Below, piece after piece: positions 16,580 through 24,449 of a stretch of DNA of 64,000 nucleotides. Source of the DNA: Brevibacillus sp042683565 (GTDB lineage: Bacteria; Bacillota; Bacilli; Brevibacillales; Brevibacillaceae); the NCBI RefSeq assembly GCF_042683565.1, contig NZ_JBHUJW010000043.1:248001-312000 (forward strand). Reading direction: 5' to 3'. The notes under the pieces were generated by a model. It saw nothing but the letters and a program-made list of their open reading frames with translations, did no database searches and had not been told where the DNA came from. Position 1 is the first letter of the stretch. Each line of letters starts with the position of its first letter. Position numbers and translations under genes: made by a program.

Positions 16580-17224
16580 TTGGATTCACGCTGGGTCGGA
16601 TTGGGAGTATCCTGTCTGATGATTGGAGTCTGGCTGTTTGCGTTTGGAATGCGGGTAAGTCAGACCAGTGCCGTTTTCGTGTCAGGCGCGGCTTTCCTGC
16701 AGCTGGCAATCGGGTATCGCGTCGGCCAGTATATCGACTGGTTGCGGCATATGGCCGATCACGATTCGCTGACCGGGGTGCTCGTCAACCGCCGATTTGT
16801 GGCGAGGTTGAATCAAGAGGTGGAGCTGGCTTGTAGAACCAAATACCCAGTCACTTTGTTGTTTATCGATTTGGACAATTTTAAAAAATACAATGATCGC
16901 TACGGTCATCTGGAGGGCGACAAGCTCCTGCAGGAGTTCGCGGGAATGCTGAAGTCGTGCGTGCGCAAACAGGACGCCGTCGGCCGCTGGGGCGGAGAGG
17001 AGTTCGTCGTGCTGCTGCCGCATACGGATACGAACAAAGGAGTGGCAATCGGGGAGCGAATCCAGAACCAGACTCGTCAGCAGCTCTCCGGCGTGACCGT
17101 CAGCATCGGCGTGGCGTCATTCCCGCTGCACGCTGCAGACGCGTTACAGCTGACAGAGAAAGCGGACAGCCTGATGTATGAAGCAAAGAAAAAGAAAGAC
17201 TGCATGCTCGTCGCACAAAATTAG
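16580..17224 (+). CDS. membrane-anchored diguanylate cyclase (GGDEF)
   Basis: The 214-residue protein has two short N-terminal hydrophobic helices (about 4-23 and 30-45) followed by a single GGDEF domain that makes c-di-GMP from two GTP. FIDLDNFKKYND gives the first metal-binding Asp, and the active-site loop is GGEEF at about 138-142, a catalytically competent variant. RKQD sits five residues upstream, the correct position for the RxxD inhibitory I-site, so product feedback is predicted. TTG at 16580 has GGAGGGGG 6 bases upstream. There is no sensory domain beyond the membrane helices. It may feed the PilZ-containing synthase at 29.2-31.1 kb. Confidence 0.9.
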   Translation: MDSRWVGLGVSCLMIGVWLFAFGMRVSQTSAVFVSGAAFLQLAIGYRVGQYIDWLRHMADHDSLTGVLVNRRFVARLNQEVELACRTKYPVTLLFIDLDNFKKYNDRYGHLEGDKLLQEFAGMLKSCVRKQDAVGRWGGEEFVVLLPHTDTNKGVAIGERIQNQTRQQLSGVTVSIGVASFPLHAADALQLTEKADSLMYEAKKKKDCMLVAQN

Positions 17225-17247
17225 AGAACAGAACGGGCAGCTGCGCG

Positions 17248-17285
17248 AACACTCGTGCCAGAACAGGGAAACGGGTGTTTTTTGT
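17248..17285 (+). terminator. intrinsic terminator
   Basis: AACACTCGT pairs with ACGGGTGTT (one G-T) followed by TTTTTTGTT, just after the GGDEF gene. Confidence 0.65.
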
Positions 17286-17299
17286 TGGGACAGGACTGC

Positions 17300-17338
17300 T
17301 TTACAAAAACTTAATATTTATTTAATGAAAAATACATA
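17300..17338 (+). promoter_or_regulatory. PhoP-box-like tandem hexamers upstream of the phosphate transporter operon
   Basis: Four hexamers at exact 11-base steps: TTTACA (17300), TTAATA (17311), TTAATG (17322) and TACATA (17333), each separated by 5 bases. They match the Bacillus PhoP consensus TT(A/C/T)A(C/T)A at 6, 6, 5 and 5 of 6 positions. They end about 20 bases before the -35 of the putative promoter. Regulation of this gene pair by PhoPR is inferred. Confidence 0.5.
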
Positions 17339-17358
17339 TACTTTCGCTTGTTTTCAAA

Positions 17359-17387
17359 TTTACGTTCACATTAATGTTCGATATAAT
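17359..17387 (+). promoter_or_regulatory. putative sigma-A promoter of the DUF47-pit operon
   Basis: TTTACG at 17359-17364 and a perfect TATAAT at 17382-17387 are 17 bases apart; the start codon is at 17429. Confidence 0.55.
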
Positions 17388-17428
17388 CGTCTAGGTGTGA
17401 TTTTTCCAAAGGAGTGACTAGAGGACGT

Positions 17429-18046
17429 ATGTTTAAATCAAACAAGTATATCTTCTTCGATCTGTTTGAACAGCAAATTGCCAATGTTCACAAAGGAACA
17501 CATCTGTTCTACGAGATGATAGGCAACTATCAGGATCTGGAAGAGAAAGTAAAGGCGATCAAAGCTGTTGAGAAAGAAGGGGATGCAATCGTTCGTCAGA
17601 TTATGAACGAACTGAACTCCACATTTATCACTCCGCTCGAACGCGAAGACATCCATCTGTTGGCACACACGATGGATTCGATGATCGACTACATCGATGG
17701 AGTGGCAGACCGCATGTACCTCTACCAGGTCCGTCAGCCCGACCCGCGCGTTCTCGCCCAAGCCAACATTCTCGTAAAATGCTCGGCCAAGCTGATTGAA
17801 CTGATCCGCACCTTGCGCAAGCTGGATCACAAGGTGGTTGCCAAGATCGCAACGGAGATCAAAGACCTGGAGCACGAATCCGACTCCAACTACCGCAAGA
17901 TGGTTTCCGATCTGCTGAATGCTCCGGATGCGAATCCGATTGAAGCGATCAAGCTCAAAGAAATTTACGACAAGCTGGAGGACTGTGCGGACTTTGCCGA
18001 GGATGTATCCAATCTGGTAGAAGGGATCGTGTTAAAGAATGCCTGA
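17429..18046 (+). CDS. DUF47/PhoU-like phosphate transport accessory protein
   Basis: The 205-residue all-helical cytoplasmic protein of the YkaA/DUF47 family resembles PhoU and typically sits next to a Pit transporter, where it is thought to modulate phosphate uptake. Acidic metal-binding motifs E-x-x-x-D are visible as EKEGD (about 55), EHESD (about 153) and EDCADFAED near the C-terminus. The ATG at 17429 follows GAGG; it is preceded by AAAGGAG further upstream. It overlaps the transporter gene by 8 bases, so the pair is co-translated. Confidence 0.88.
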   Translation: MFKSNKYIFFDLFEQQIANVHKGTHLFYEMIGNYQDLEEKVKAIKAVEKEGDAIVRQIMNELNSTFITPLEREDIHLLAHTMDSMIDYIDGVADRMYLYQVRQPDPRVLAQANILVKCSAKLIELIRTLRKLDHKVVAKIATEIKDLEHESDSNYRKMVSDLLNAPDANPIEAIKLKEIYDKLEDCADFAEDVSNLVEGIVLKNA

Positions 18047-19058
18047 TCTTTCGCCAGAGGTGATTATTCTCGTTCTTGTCGTCATCATGGCGCTTGGGTT
18101 TGACTTCATCAACGGCTTTCATGATACCGCGAACGCGATCGCAACGTCCGTCTCCACCCGCGCATTGAGTCCGCGCACAGCCATCATTCTTGCTTCTGCA
18201 TTCAATCTGATCGGGGCGCTGACGTATACCGGCGTGGCCAAGACGATCGGGGGAAAAATTACCGATCCGTTCAAGCTGGAAAACGGCCTCGTTGTCGTTC
18301 TTGCGGCACTTACCGCCGCCATCCTGTGGAATCTCATCACGTGGTGGTTTGGTATTCCGAGTTCTTCTTCTCATGCGATTATCGGCGGTGTAGCCGGTGC
18401 TGCGGTAGGTGCTGCAGGATTTGACGCGATCAATTTGGAAGGCTTCCTCGATATTGTGGAAGCGCTGATCATTTCTCCGATTGTTGCTTTCGTCGTTGGC
18501 TTTATCGTCATCAAGCTCGTCTCCTTGCTGGTCGCGAGCATGGCGTATCACCGGACGAACCGCAGCTTCCGGGCTTTGCAAGTTCTCTCTGCCTCCTGGC
18601 AATCCTTCAGCCACGGTGCGAACGACGCCCAGAAAACGATGGGGGTCATTACACTGGCGCTGCTCTCCGGCGGTTTCCTGCATCAAGCTCCGGGAGAGTT
18701 CACCATTCCGATCTGGGTCAAGCTGTCCGCTGCCATCGCCATGGCGCTGGGAACGTCGATCGGCGGCTGGCGCATCATCAAAACGATGGGCGGCAAGATT
18801 ATGAAAATCAAGCCGATCAGCGGGTTCTCCGCAGACCTGTCTTCCGCCCTCATCATCACCATTTTTACAGCGCTCAAACTGCCCGTCAGTACGACGCATG
18901 TCATCACCTCCTCCATTCTCGGGGTAGGGGCGTCCCAAAAGCTGAACGCAGTGAAATGGGGGTTGGCTGGCCGGATCGTTGTGACATGGGTGATTACCTT
19001 GCCCGTGACCGCACTGCTTGCAGCTTCCTGTTATGTCGTTTACGACGTCTTTCTGTAA
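18039..19058 (+). CDS. pit: PiT-family inorganic phosphate transporter
   Basis: The 339-residue membrane protein has about ten helices and the two inverted-repeat PiT signatures: GFHDTANAIATSVSTR near the N-terminus and SHGANDAQKTMGVI in the second half. It imports metal-phosphate with protons. It is the second gene of an operon with the DUF47 protein and is closed by a terminator. The upstream PhoP-box-like repeats suggest induction under phosphate limitation. Confidence 0.92.
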   Translation: MPDLSPEVIILVLVVIMALGFDFINGFHDTANAIATSVSTRALSPRTAIILASAFNLIGALTYTGVAKTIGGKITDPFKLENGLVVVLAALTAAILWNLITWWFGIPSSSSHAIIGGVAGAAVGAAGFDAINLEGFLDIVEALIISPIVAFVVGFIVIKLVSLLVASMAYHRTNRSFRALQVLSASWQSFSHGANDAQKTMGVITLALLSGGFLHQAPGEFTIPIWVKLSAAIAMALGTSIGGWRIIKTMGGKIMKIKPISGFSADLSSALIITIFTALKLPVSTTHVITSSILGVGASQKLNAVKWGLAGRIVVTWVITLPVTALLAASCYVVYDVFL

Positions 19059-19086
19059 AAAATTCATTCACGCTTTTGTTACATGA

Positions 19087-19131
19087 CGAAGACACCTGAC
19101 GCGGGACAAGCCGTGAAAGGTGTCTTTTCTT
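19087..19131 (+). terminator. intrinsic terminator after pit
   Basis: AAGACACCT pairs with AGGTGTCTT around a GC-rich loop, followed by TTTCTT. Confidence 0.65.
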
Positions 19132-19147
19132 ATCCGCTATGCCGGAC

Positions 19148-19387
19148 TTAAGCGGAACCAGTCAAGCGCGCCCACAAGCCTGGCTTCGGGCGTATTTGCA
19201 CGAGCCGAATGGCGGAGAGGGGGATGTAATCCAGCGAGCCATCCGCTTCCTCGAGCAATATACCGCTCGGGCCGAAATCGTACAGCTTCCCGTCCAGACA
19301 GGGAGCGAGACCGGCGCCGATCATGCCCGGAGCGAAGTGGATGCGCACCGGGCGGTCCAAATACTCTTCCAAAATATCTTCGTCCAT
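19148..19387 (-). CDS. small conserved hypothetical protein (79 aa)
   Basis: AAAGGAGAG lies before the ATG at 19387. The product is compact and beta-rich (RPVRIHFAPG, KLYDFGPSGILLEEADG, IPLSAIRLVQI), a pattern like Sm-fold small proteins, though I cannot name a family. It follows lgt on the same strand with its own ribosome site and after the lgt terminator, so it is probably transcribed separately. Confidence 0.6.
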   Translation of the reverse strand: MDEDILEEYLDRPVRIHFAPGMIGAGLAPCLDGKLYDFGPSGILLEEADGSLDYIPLSAIRLVQIRPKPGLWARLTGSA

Positions 19388-19464
19388 AATCTTCTCTCCT
19401 TTGCTTTATCCGCAGCCGTTTTCACCAGTTTACCCAGCTTTGCGACAATTCAGACGAGAAGGGC

Positions 19465-19499
19465 GAAAAAAATGCGCCCCTTTTTTGTAAAGGGACGCT
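19465..19499 (-). terminator. intrinsic terminator of lgt
   Basis: On the minus strand GCGTCCCTTT pairs with AAAGGGGCGC across a short loop, then ATTTTTTTCG. It sits just after the lgt stop at 19516. Confidence 0.8.
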
Positions 19500-19515
19500 G
19501 CGTGCAATCACTGCA

Positions 19516-20316
19516 TTATTCCATCGTATTGTGCGACTCATTGCGGGACTGTTTGCTTTTGCGGGCAAAGATGAGCATCAGGATCAGCCCGAGCGCAACC
19601 AGCGTCAGACTCACGAGCTGTGCCACACGCAAGGTGTCAGCGATGAGCAGGCTGTCGGTGCGCATGCCTTCAATGAAGAATCGCCCGATGGAGTACAGAA
19701 TCATGTAGCTGAACAAAATTTGTCCGTCGAACTTTTTGAAGCGATAGAGCATGATCATCAAAACCGCGAACACAACGAGATTCCACATCGATTCATACAG
19801 AAACGTCGGATGGTAGTATTGACCGCCGATGTACATCTGGTCTCGGATAAACGCGGGAAACTTTTCCATGAACTCCGCAGTGGCCGGACCGCCATGCGCT
19901 TCCTGGTTGATGAAGTTGCCCCAGCGCCCGATCGCCTGACCGAGAATGACACTCGGCATCATCACGTCTGCCAGCTTCAGGAACGGCAGGCTGTGCTTGC
20001 GGATGTACCAGGTACCGGCGAGCACACCGCCGATCAGCCCGCCGTGAATGGCGAGACCGCCTTTCCATACCGCGATGATGTCCATCGGGTTGGTCTTGTA
20101 TTGATCCCATTCAAATGTCACATAGTAGAGGCGGGCGCAAATGATTGCGGCTGGAATAATCAGTACGACCATGTTCAGGATGTGATCGGCATCGATGCCT
20201 GAACGTCTGGAATTGTACCGGGCGAGATAAGTCCCCAGAAAAAAAGCCAGTCCCATAATGATGCCGTACCAGTGAATCTTTAAGGGCCCGATTGCAATCG
20301 CTATCGGATCAATCAT
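19516..20316 (-). CDS. lgt: prolipoprotein diacylglyceryl transferase
   Basis: The 266-residue membrane enzyme transfers diacylglycerol from phosphatidylglycerol to the lipobox cysteine of prolipoproteins, the first step of lipoprotein maturation. Seven predicted helices are present; the signature GGLAIHGGLIGGVLAG and the Lgt motif GQAIGRWGNFINQEAHGGP with catalytic Arg/Asn are visible, as is FLYESMWN. AGGAGG lies 7 bases before the ATG at 20316. Several lipoproteins in this window (VanY-like, GerC-like, GH18-like) are its likely clients. Confidence 0.95.
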   Translation of the reverse strand: MIDPIAIAIGPLKIHWYGIIMGLAFFLGTYLARYNSRRSGIDADHILNMVVLIIPAAIICARLYYVTFEWDQYKTNPMDIIAVWKGGLAIHGGLIGGVLAGTWYIRKHSLPFLKLADVMMPSVILGQAIGRWGNFINQEAHGGPATAEFMEKFPAFIRDQMYIGGQYYHPTFLYESMWNLVVFAVLMIMLYRFKKFDGQILFSYMILYSIGRFFIEGMRTDSLLIADTLRVAQLVSLTLVALGLILMLIFARKSKQSRNESHNTME

Positions 20317-20383
20317 GAATGTTCCTCCTTGCCTCAAAAGGTCTCTGCACAGTATAGCACAAACAGGAGCAAGGATTCAAAAT

Positions 20384-21301
20384 TCACGATCTTCTCCGCT
20401 GCAAAAAGGAGAGGATGGCGTCGAGAGAGGAACGCCTGCGTGGAGCGGATACGGCGGCAAACAGGTCACCTTTGGCCCGGAGCCGGCCAGGCACGCTGTA
20501 AACGGTGAAATCGGTCGGGTGAATATGCGGCACTTCTTCCCAGGCCAGCGGAGTGGAAACTGTCGCGTGAGCACGCGCCCGCGTCGAGTAGGGCGCAGGC
20601 AGCGTCTTGCCGCGCCAATGCTGCAGGTAGTCGATGTACAGCTTCGTTCCGCGGTTTTTGATCAGCCGCTCGATCGTGAGCAGCTGCGGATGCTTGCTGA
20701 CCAGGTAGGAAGCGATGAAATGGCCGACTTCACGGGTTTGTTCAAAGGTGTAGCGCAGCTCGATCGGCACGTAGATTTGCAGGCCGCTGGCACCAGATGT
20801 TTTCACGAAGGAGGGGAGGTTCAGCTCATCGAGCAATTCCTTCAGCAGCAAAGCCGCTTCGGTCACGACGGAAAAATCGTCTGTAGAAGGGTCGAGGTCA
20901 AAGACCAGCTCGGTCGGGATCTCATCGCAGGCGCGGTGGAAGGAGACATGCCACTCCAGCGCCGCCTGATTCGCCATCCAGATGAGCGTCGCCTGATCGT
21001 TGCACATGACGTAGCGCGTATTTTCCCACAGGCTCGTCCGAATCCAGGGCGGAGCGTACACGGGAACGTTTTTTTGAAAAAAGTGCTTGCCGCCGAGCCC
21101 GTGCGGATAGCGAATGACGGTCAGCAGCCGGTCTTTTGCATAGGCGAGAAGAGGCGCGGAGACTAGCAATAAATAACGAATGTAGTCCAGCTTCGTCACC
21201 CGGGCGTCGGGCCACAACGGCTTGTCCGGATTGGTAATTGCCATGGTCTGGCCATCTAAGGTCAGTTCATACTCTGTCAATCCTGCAGGCAAGTCGGGCA
21301 C
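20384..21301 (-). CDS. LigD-type NHEJ polymerase/primase domain protein (stand-alone)
   Basis: This 305-residue archaeo-eukaryotic primase-family polymerase corresponds to the polymerase domain of LigD, which fills gaps with ribo- or deoxynucleotides during nonhomologous end joining. The metal motif DLDPS lies near residue 140, after the TELVF strand. KTSGASGLQIYVPI and the N-terminal ITNPDKPLWPD are typical of LigD polymerase domains. There is no attached ligase or phosphoesterase domain: the ligase homologue is a separate gene at 25.9-26.8 kb and Ku at 37.5 kb. A role in spore-stage repair is inferred from B. subtilis. Confidence 0.88.
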   Translation of the reverse strand: MPDLPAGLTEYELTLDGQTMAITNPDKPLWPDARVTKLDYIRYLLLVSAPLLAYAKDRLLTVIRYPHGLGGKHFFQKNVPVYAPPWIRTSLWENTRYVMCNDQATLIWMANQAALEWHVSFHRACDEIPTELVFDLDPSTDDFSVVTEAALLLKELLDELNLPSFVKTSGASGLQIYVPIELRYTFEQTREVGHFIASYLVSKHPQLLTIERLIKNRGTKLYIDYLQHWRGKTLPAPYSTRARAHATVSTPLAWEEVPHIHPTDFTVYSVPGRLRAKGDLFAAVSAPRRRSSLDAILSFLQRRRS

Positions 21302-21435
21302 CTTCCTTCCAGTCAGACGTTGCCCCTACTATTTTTCGCAGAACGCATCGCTATCCGCGGAAAAGTCTCCCTGTATACATACAATCTGGCCGTCTTAACC
21401 ATAATACGGATATATTGTCGATGGCTGGTGAAGAG

Positions 21436-23046
21436 ATGAAATTTCCGAAAAAAGAAAAAAACCGGTTACAAGAGCTGATAGAAAGCACCGGCGTCTGCAG
21501 TCTGACTGAGCTCGAGGGAATTCCTTTATTCCCTGATCTGCATGACAACATCGCTTTTTTGAACAACTTGTTCTCGGATTGCTCCGACTTCGTCATCCGC
21601 GAATTCAAGCAGAAAAACAGCGTGTGTGCCGTCGCCGTGTTTGTGGACGGACTGATCAACACAGAAGAAGTAAACGATGCGTTGAAGACGCTGATGGTGA
21701 TGGAAGAAGGGGCGGCGGACATCAAGGTCATCGAGGAGGCGTTGCTCCCGGTTTCGCAGATCGCCAAAGTCGACGATTACAAAAAGCTGCTGCTGTCGGT
21801 GCTTGGCGGGGACACCGGCATCCTCGTGGATGGAAATACCAAGGCGCTCACGCTCGGGCTTCGCGGTGCGGAGAAGCGCTCCGTCAATGAGCCGGAAGGG
21901 GAGGTCGTCGTGCGCGGTCCCCGGGAAGGCTTTATCGAAAACATCCGCACGAATACATCGATGCTCCGACGCAAGCTGAAGACCCCCCGTCTGAAACTGA
22001 AATCGCTGGTGGTCGGCAGGGAGACGAATACGAACATCGTCGTGGCATTTCTGGAAGGGATCGCTGACCCGCAGGTCGTCGAGGAAGTGACCAGAAGAAT
22101 CAGCAACATCGACATCGATGGGATACTGGAGAGCGGGTATATTGAGGAATTAATCCAGGATAGCGTGTACTCGCCATTTCCGCAGGTCAAATATACCGAG
22201 CGGCCAGACACAGTGGCCGCCTGGCTGCTGGATGGGCGAGTCGCCATTTTTGTCGACGGAACCCCGATGGTCCTGATGGTGCCGGTCACGTTCTGGATGC
22301 TGCTGCAAGCGAGTGAAGACTACTACGAACGCTTCGAGATGTCGACGCTCGTGCGTTGGCTGCGCTATTTGTTCGTGTTCATCTCTTTGTTGACGCCAGC
22401 CGTTTACGTCGCCATCACCACCTTTCACCAGCAGATGCTCCCGACCACGCTGCTGCTTACCGTGGCGGCAGCCCGCGAAACGATCCCTTTTCCGGCGATT
22501 GTGGAGGCTCTCCTCATGGAGGTTGCGTTTGAAGCGCTGCGGGAAGCGGGGATACGCCTGCCCAAGACGGTCGGCCAGGCCGTCAGTATTCTCGGCGCAC
22601 TGGTCGTCGGTCAGGCGGCGGTTCAGGCGGGGATTGTCTCTGCGCCGATGGTCATCGTTGTTTCCGTCACAGGGATCGCCTCCTTTACGATTCCGCATTT
22701 TAATGCTGCGATCTCGCTTCGGATGCTCCGTTTTCCAATCATGATCGCCGCTTCGATTCTGGGAATCTACGGTATATTGATTATGCTTCTCATCATCGTG
22801 GGGCATATGGCGAATCTTCGCTCGTTCGGCGTGCCGTACCTCTCGCCGATCGCTCCTTTGTCGGTATCGGATCTGAAGGATGTCTTGATCCGCTCGCCCT
22901 GGACAGAGATGGAAAAACGCCCGAGCTTTGTAGGGACCCCAGATGCGCGCCGAATGGATGCTGGCTTTGCCAAGGGGCTTCAACAGGGCGGAGGGGAGGA
23001 GGGGGTTAATGGGAACAGTGATTCAAACGGGGAGGGAAACTCGTGA
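21436..23046 (+). CDS. gerKA: GerA-family spore germination protein, A subunit
   Basis: The 536-residue germinant receptor A subunit sits in the inner spore membrane. A cytoplasmic N-terminal domain (about 1-290) contains VAVFVDGLIN, LILVDGNTKAL-like strands and the conserved RGPREGFIENIRTNTSMLRRKL segment. About five transmembrane helices follow, starting after DGTPMVLMVPVTFWMLLQ. ATG at 21436 has GGTGAAG close upstream; ATG 21421 is an alternative. The stop overlaps the C-subunit GTG. The paralogue name is by resemblance to GerKA; the germinant cannot be predicted. Confidence 0.88.
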   Translation: MKFPKKEKNRLQELIESTGVCSLTELEGIPLFPDLHDNIAFLNNLFSDCSDFVIREFKQKNSVCAVAVFVDGLINTEEVNDALKTLMVMEEGAADIKVIEEALLPVSQIAKVDDYKKLLLSVLGGDTGILVDGNTKALTLGLRGAEKRSVNEPEGEVVVRGPREGFIENIRTNTSMLRRKLKTPRLKLKSLVVGRETNTNIVVAFLEGIADPQVVEEVTRRISNIDIDGILESGYIEELIQDSVYSPFPQVKYTERPDTVAAWLLDGRVAIFVDGTPMVLMVPVTFWMLLQASEDYYERFEMSTLVRWLRYLFVFISLLTPAVYVAITTFHQQMLPTTLLLTVAAARETIPFPAIVEALLMEVAFEALREAGIRLPKTVGQAVSILGALVVGQAAVQAGIVSAPMVIVVSVTGIASFTIPHFNAAISLRMLRFPIMIAASILGIYGILIMLLIIVGHMANLRSFGVPYLSPIAPLSVSDLKDVLIRSPWTEMEKRPSFVGTPDARRMDAGFAKGLQQGGGEEGVNGNSDSNGEGNS

Positions 23047-24203
23047 AGCGCCTGGCACTGGTATGCACGATTGCACTTGGTATGCTGGCCGTCGCCGGCT
23101 GCTGGGATCGCCGCGAAGTGAATGACATGGCGATTGTCGTTGCTTTGGGCATTGACAAGGAACCAGATGGCAAGTATCGCCTGGCTGTCCAGGTCCCCCT
23201 CGTCAGCAGTCTCGGCGGCCCGTCCGGCGGAGTGGGCGGAACGAGCGGCGACAAGGCGTACTACGTCGATTCGGATGTCGGCGTTACCATCCGCGAAGCA
23301 AACAACAGGATTCAGTCCCGCATGTCCCGACATCTGTACTACGCCCACCACCGGATTGTCATAATCGGCGAGCAACTGGCAAAGGAAGGCTTCAGTAAGT
23401 CTCTGGACATTATTTCCCGCTTTCCGGAGAACCGGTTGACTGCCTACATCGTGATGACGAAGGGGCGGGCAGTCAGCCTCCTGCAGGCGAAGCCGCAGTT
23501 TGAACGCTTTTCCGGGGAGGCGATCCGTGAACTCGTGAAGGCGGAGACGATCCCCGTCACCATCAAGGATATTTCCCAAATGCTGAATACACCTGGGACA
23601 GATGCCTATTTGCCGATTTTTGAAGCGGTAGACACCCATCCGAAGGGAAAATCCAAAGAAATCGAAGCCCAGGGAATTGGCGTTTTTCGGGGAGACAAGC
23701 TCGTCGGTACGTATTCTTCGGAGGAAGCAAAAGGACTTCACTGGTTTCAACGTGCGTTTACCCCTTTTTCCACATTGCTGAATCTGGGGGACGGACAGCG
23801 GCTCAGCGTTTTCTACCAGAATGGAAAAGCAGATATTGAGCCGGTCATTACGAAAGGAAAGGTACATTTTAACATCCGGGTGTCCGCATCGGCGACGATT
23901 GTGGAAAATTTGAGTAACTACGATTTGGCGAATCTCAACGTCAATGAAATGATCGAGAGCAAGCTGGCAATGGACATCACGAACAGCATCCAGAAGATTT
24001 TCGATCGATCGAAAAAACTGCGCTCCGATACGATCGGGCTTGGCATCGCGCTGGCCCGCCATTTTCCGAATGCGTGGCAAGGCAACTACCGGGATCGTTG
24101 GGATGAAGAATTCCCACGGGTTACCTGCACGATCAAGAGTAAAGTCCAGATCACGACCGTGGGCCAGACGACAACGGATATTACAAAGGAAGATCCTCGA
24201 TGA
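23043..24203 (+). CDS. gerKC: Ger(x)C-family germinant receptor lipoprotein, C subunit
   Basis: A 386-residue lipoprotein with signal peptide and lipobox LAVAGCWD, followed by the typical REVNDMAIVVALGIDKE. The internal HHRIVIIGEQLAKEGF and the C-terminal FRDRWDE-like segment are characteristic of GerAC family proteins, which are outer-face subunits of germinant receptors and need Lgt for function. Starts at GTG with GGGGAGGG upstream and a 4-base GTGA overlap with the A subunit. Confidence 0.9.
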   Translation: MKRLALVCTIALGMLAVAGCWDRREVNDMAIVVALGIDKEPDGKYRLAVQVPLVSSLGGPSGGVGGTSGDKAYYVDSDVGVTIREANNRIQSRMSRHLYYAHHRIVIIGEQLAKEGFSKSLDIISRFPENRLTAYIVMTKGRAVSLLQAKPQFERFSGEAIRELVKAETIPVTIKDISQMLNTPGTDAYLPIFEAVDTHPKGKSKEIEAQGIGVFRGDKLVGTYSSEEAKGLHWFQRAFTPFSTLLNLGDGQRLSVFYQNGKADIEPVITKGKVHFNIRVSASATIVENLSNYDLANLNVNEMIESKLAMDITNSIQKIFDRSKKLRSDTIGLGIALARHFPNAWQGNYRDRWDEEFPRVTCTIKSKVQITTVGQTTTDITKEDPR

Positions 24204-24436
24204 ATCGACTGTTTCTGCTGATTTATTGCATCGCCTTTCTCGTCAGGGTGATCGCCTTTGTGCGGCACCGAAAACGAATGCCCGGCAAGCAGCAAGTGGT
24301 CATGTGCACGTTGTACGTATTGACGATCTTTGTTTTTGCGGCACTGCAATTCCAGCATGCCGAGTTGCTCCCTGTTAGTCATTTCCTGAATGGCTTGTCT
24401 CCACAGGTCAAAATGTGGGTGGATCAGCTGCAGTAG
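24200..24436 (+). CDS. small two-helix membrane protein, germinant receptor D-subunit-like
   Basis: A 78-residue protein with two hydrophobic helices (about 4-20 and 33-52) split by a basic loop RHRKRMPGK, embedded in the ger operon. The ATG overlaps the C-subunit stop as ATGA, and GGAAG lies upstream. Small two-helix D subunits encoded in or next to ger operons are known in Bacillus, where they modulate germination responses. Size, topology and position match; the sequence itself is too divergent for me to call it on motif alone. Confidence 0.65.
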   Translation: MNRLFLLIYCIAFLVRVIAFVRHRKRMPGKQQVVMCTLYVLTIFVFAALQFQHAELLPVSHFLNGLSPQVKMWVDQLQ

Positions 24437-24449
24437 AGGAGGGAACCGA

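Noticed and set aside
21370..21435. Sigma-G promoter for the ger operon
   Set aside because: CATACAAT and CATAATAC resemble the -10, but no GAATA-type -35 lies 17-18 bases upstream of either.
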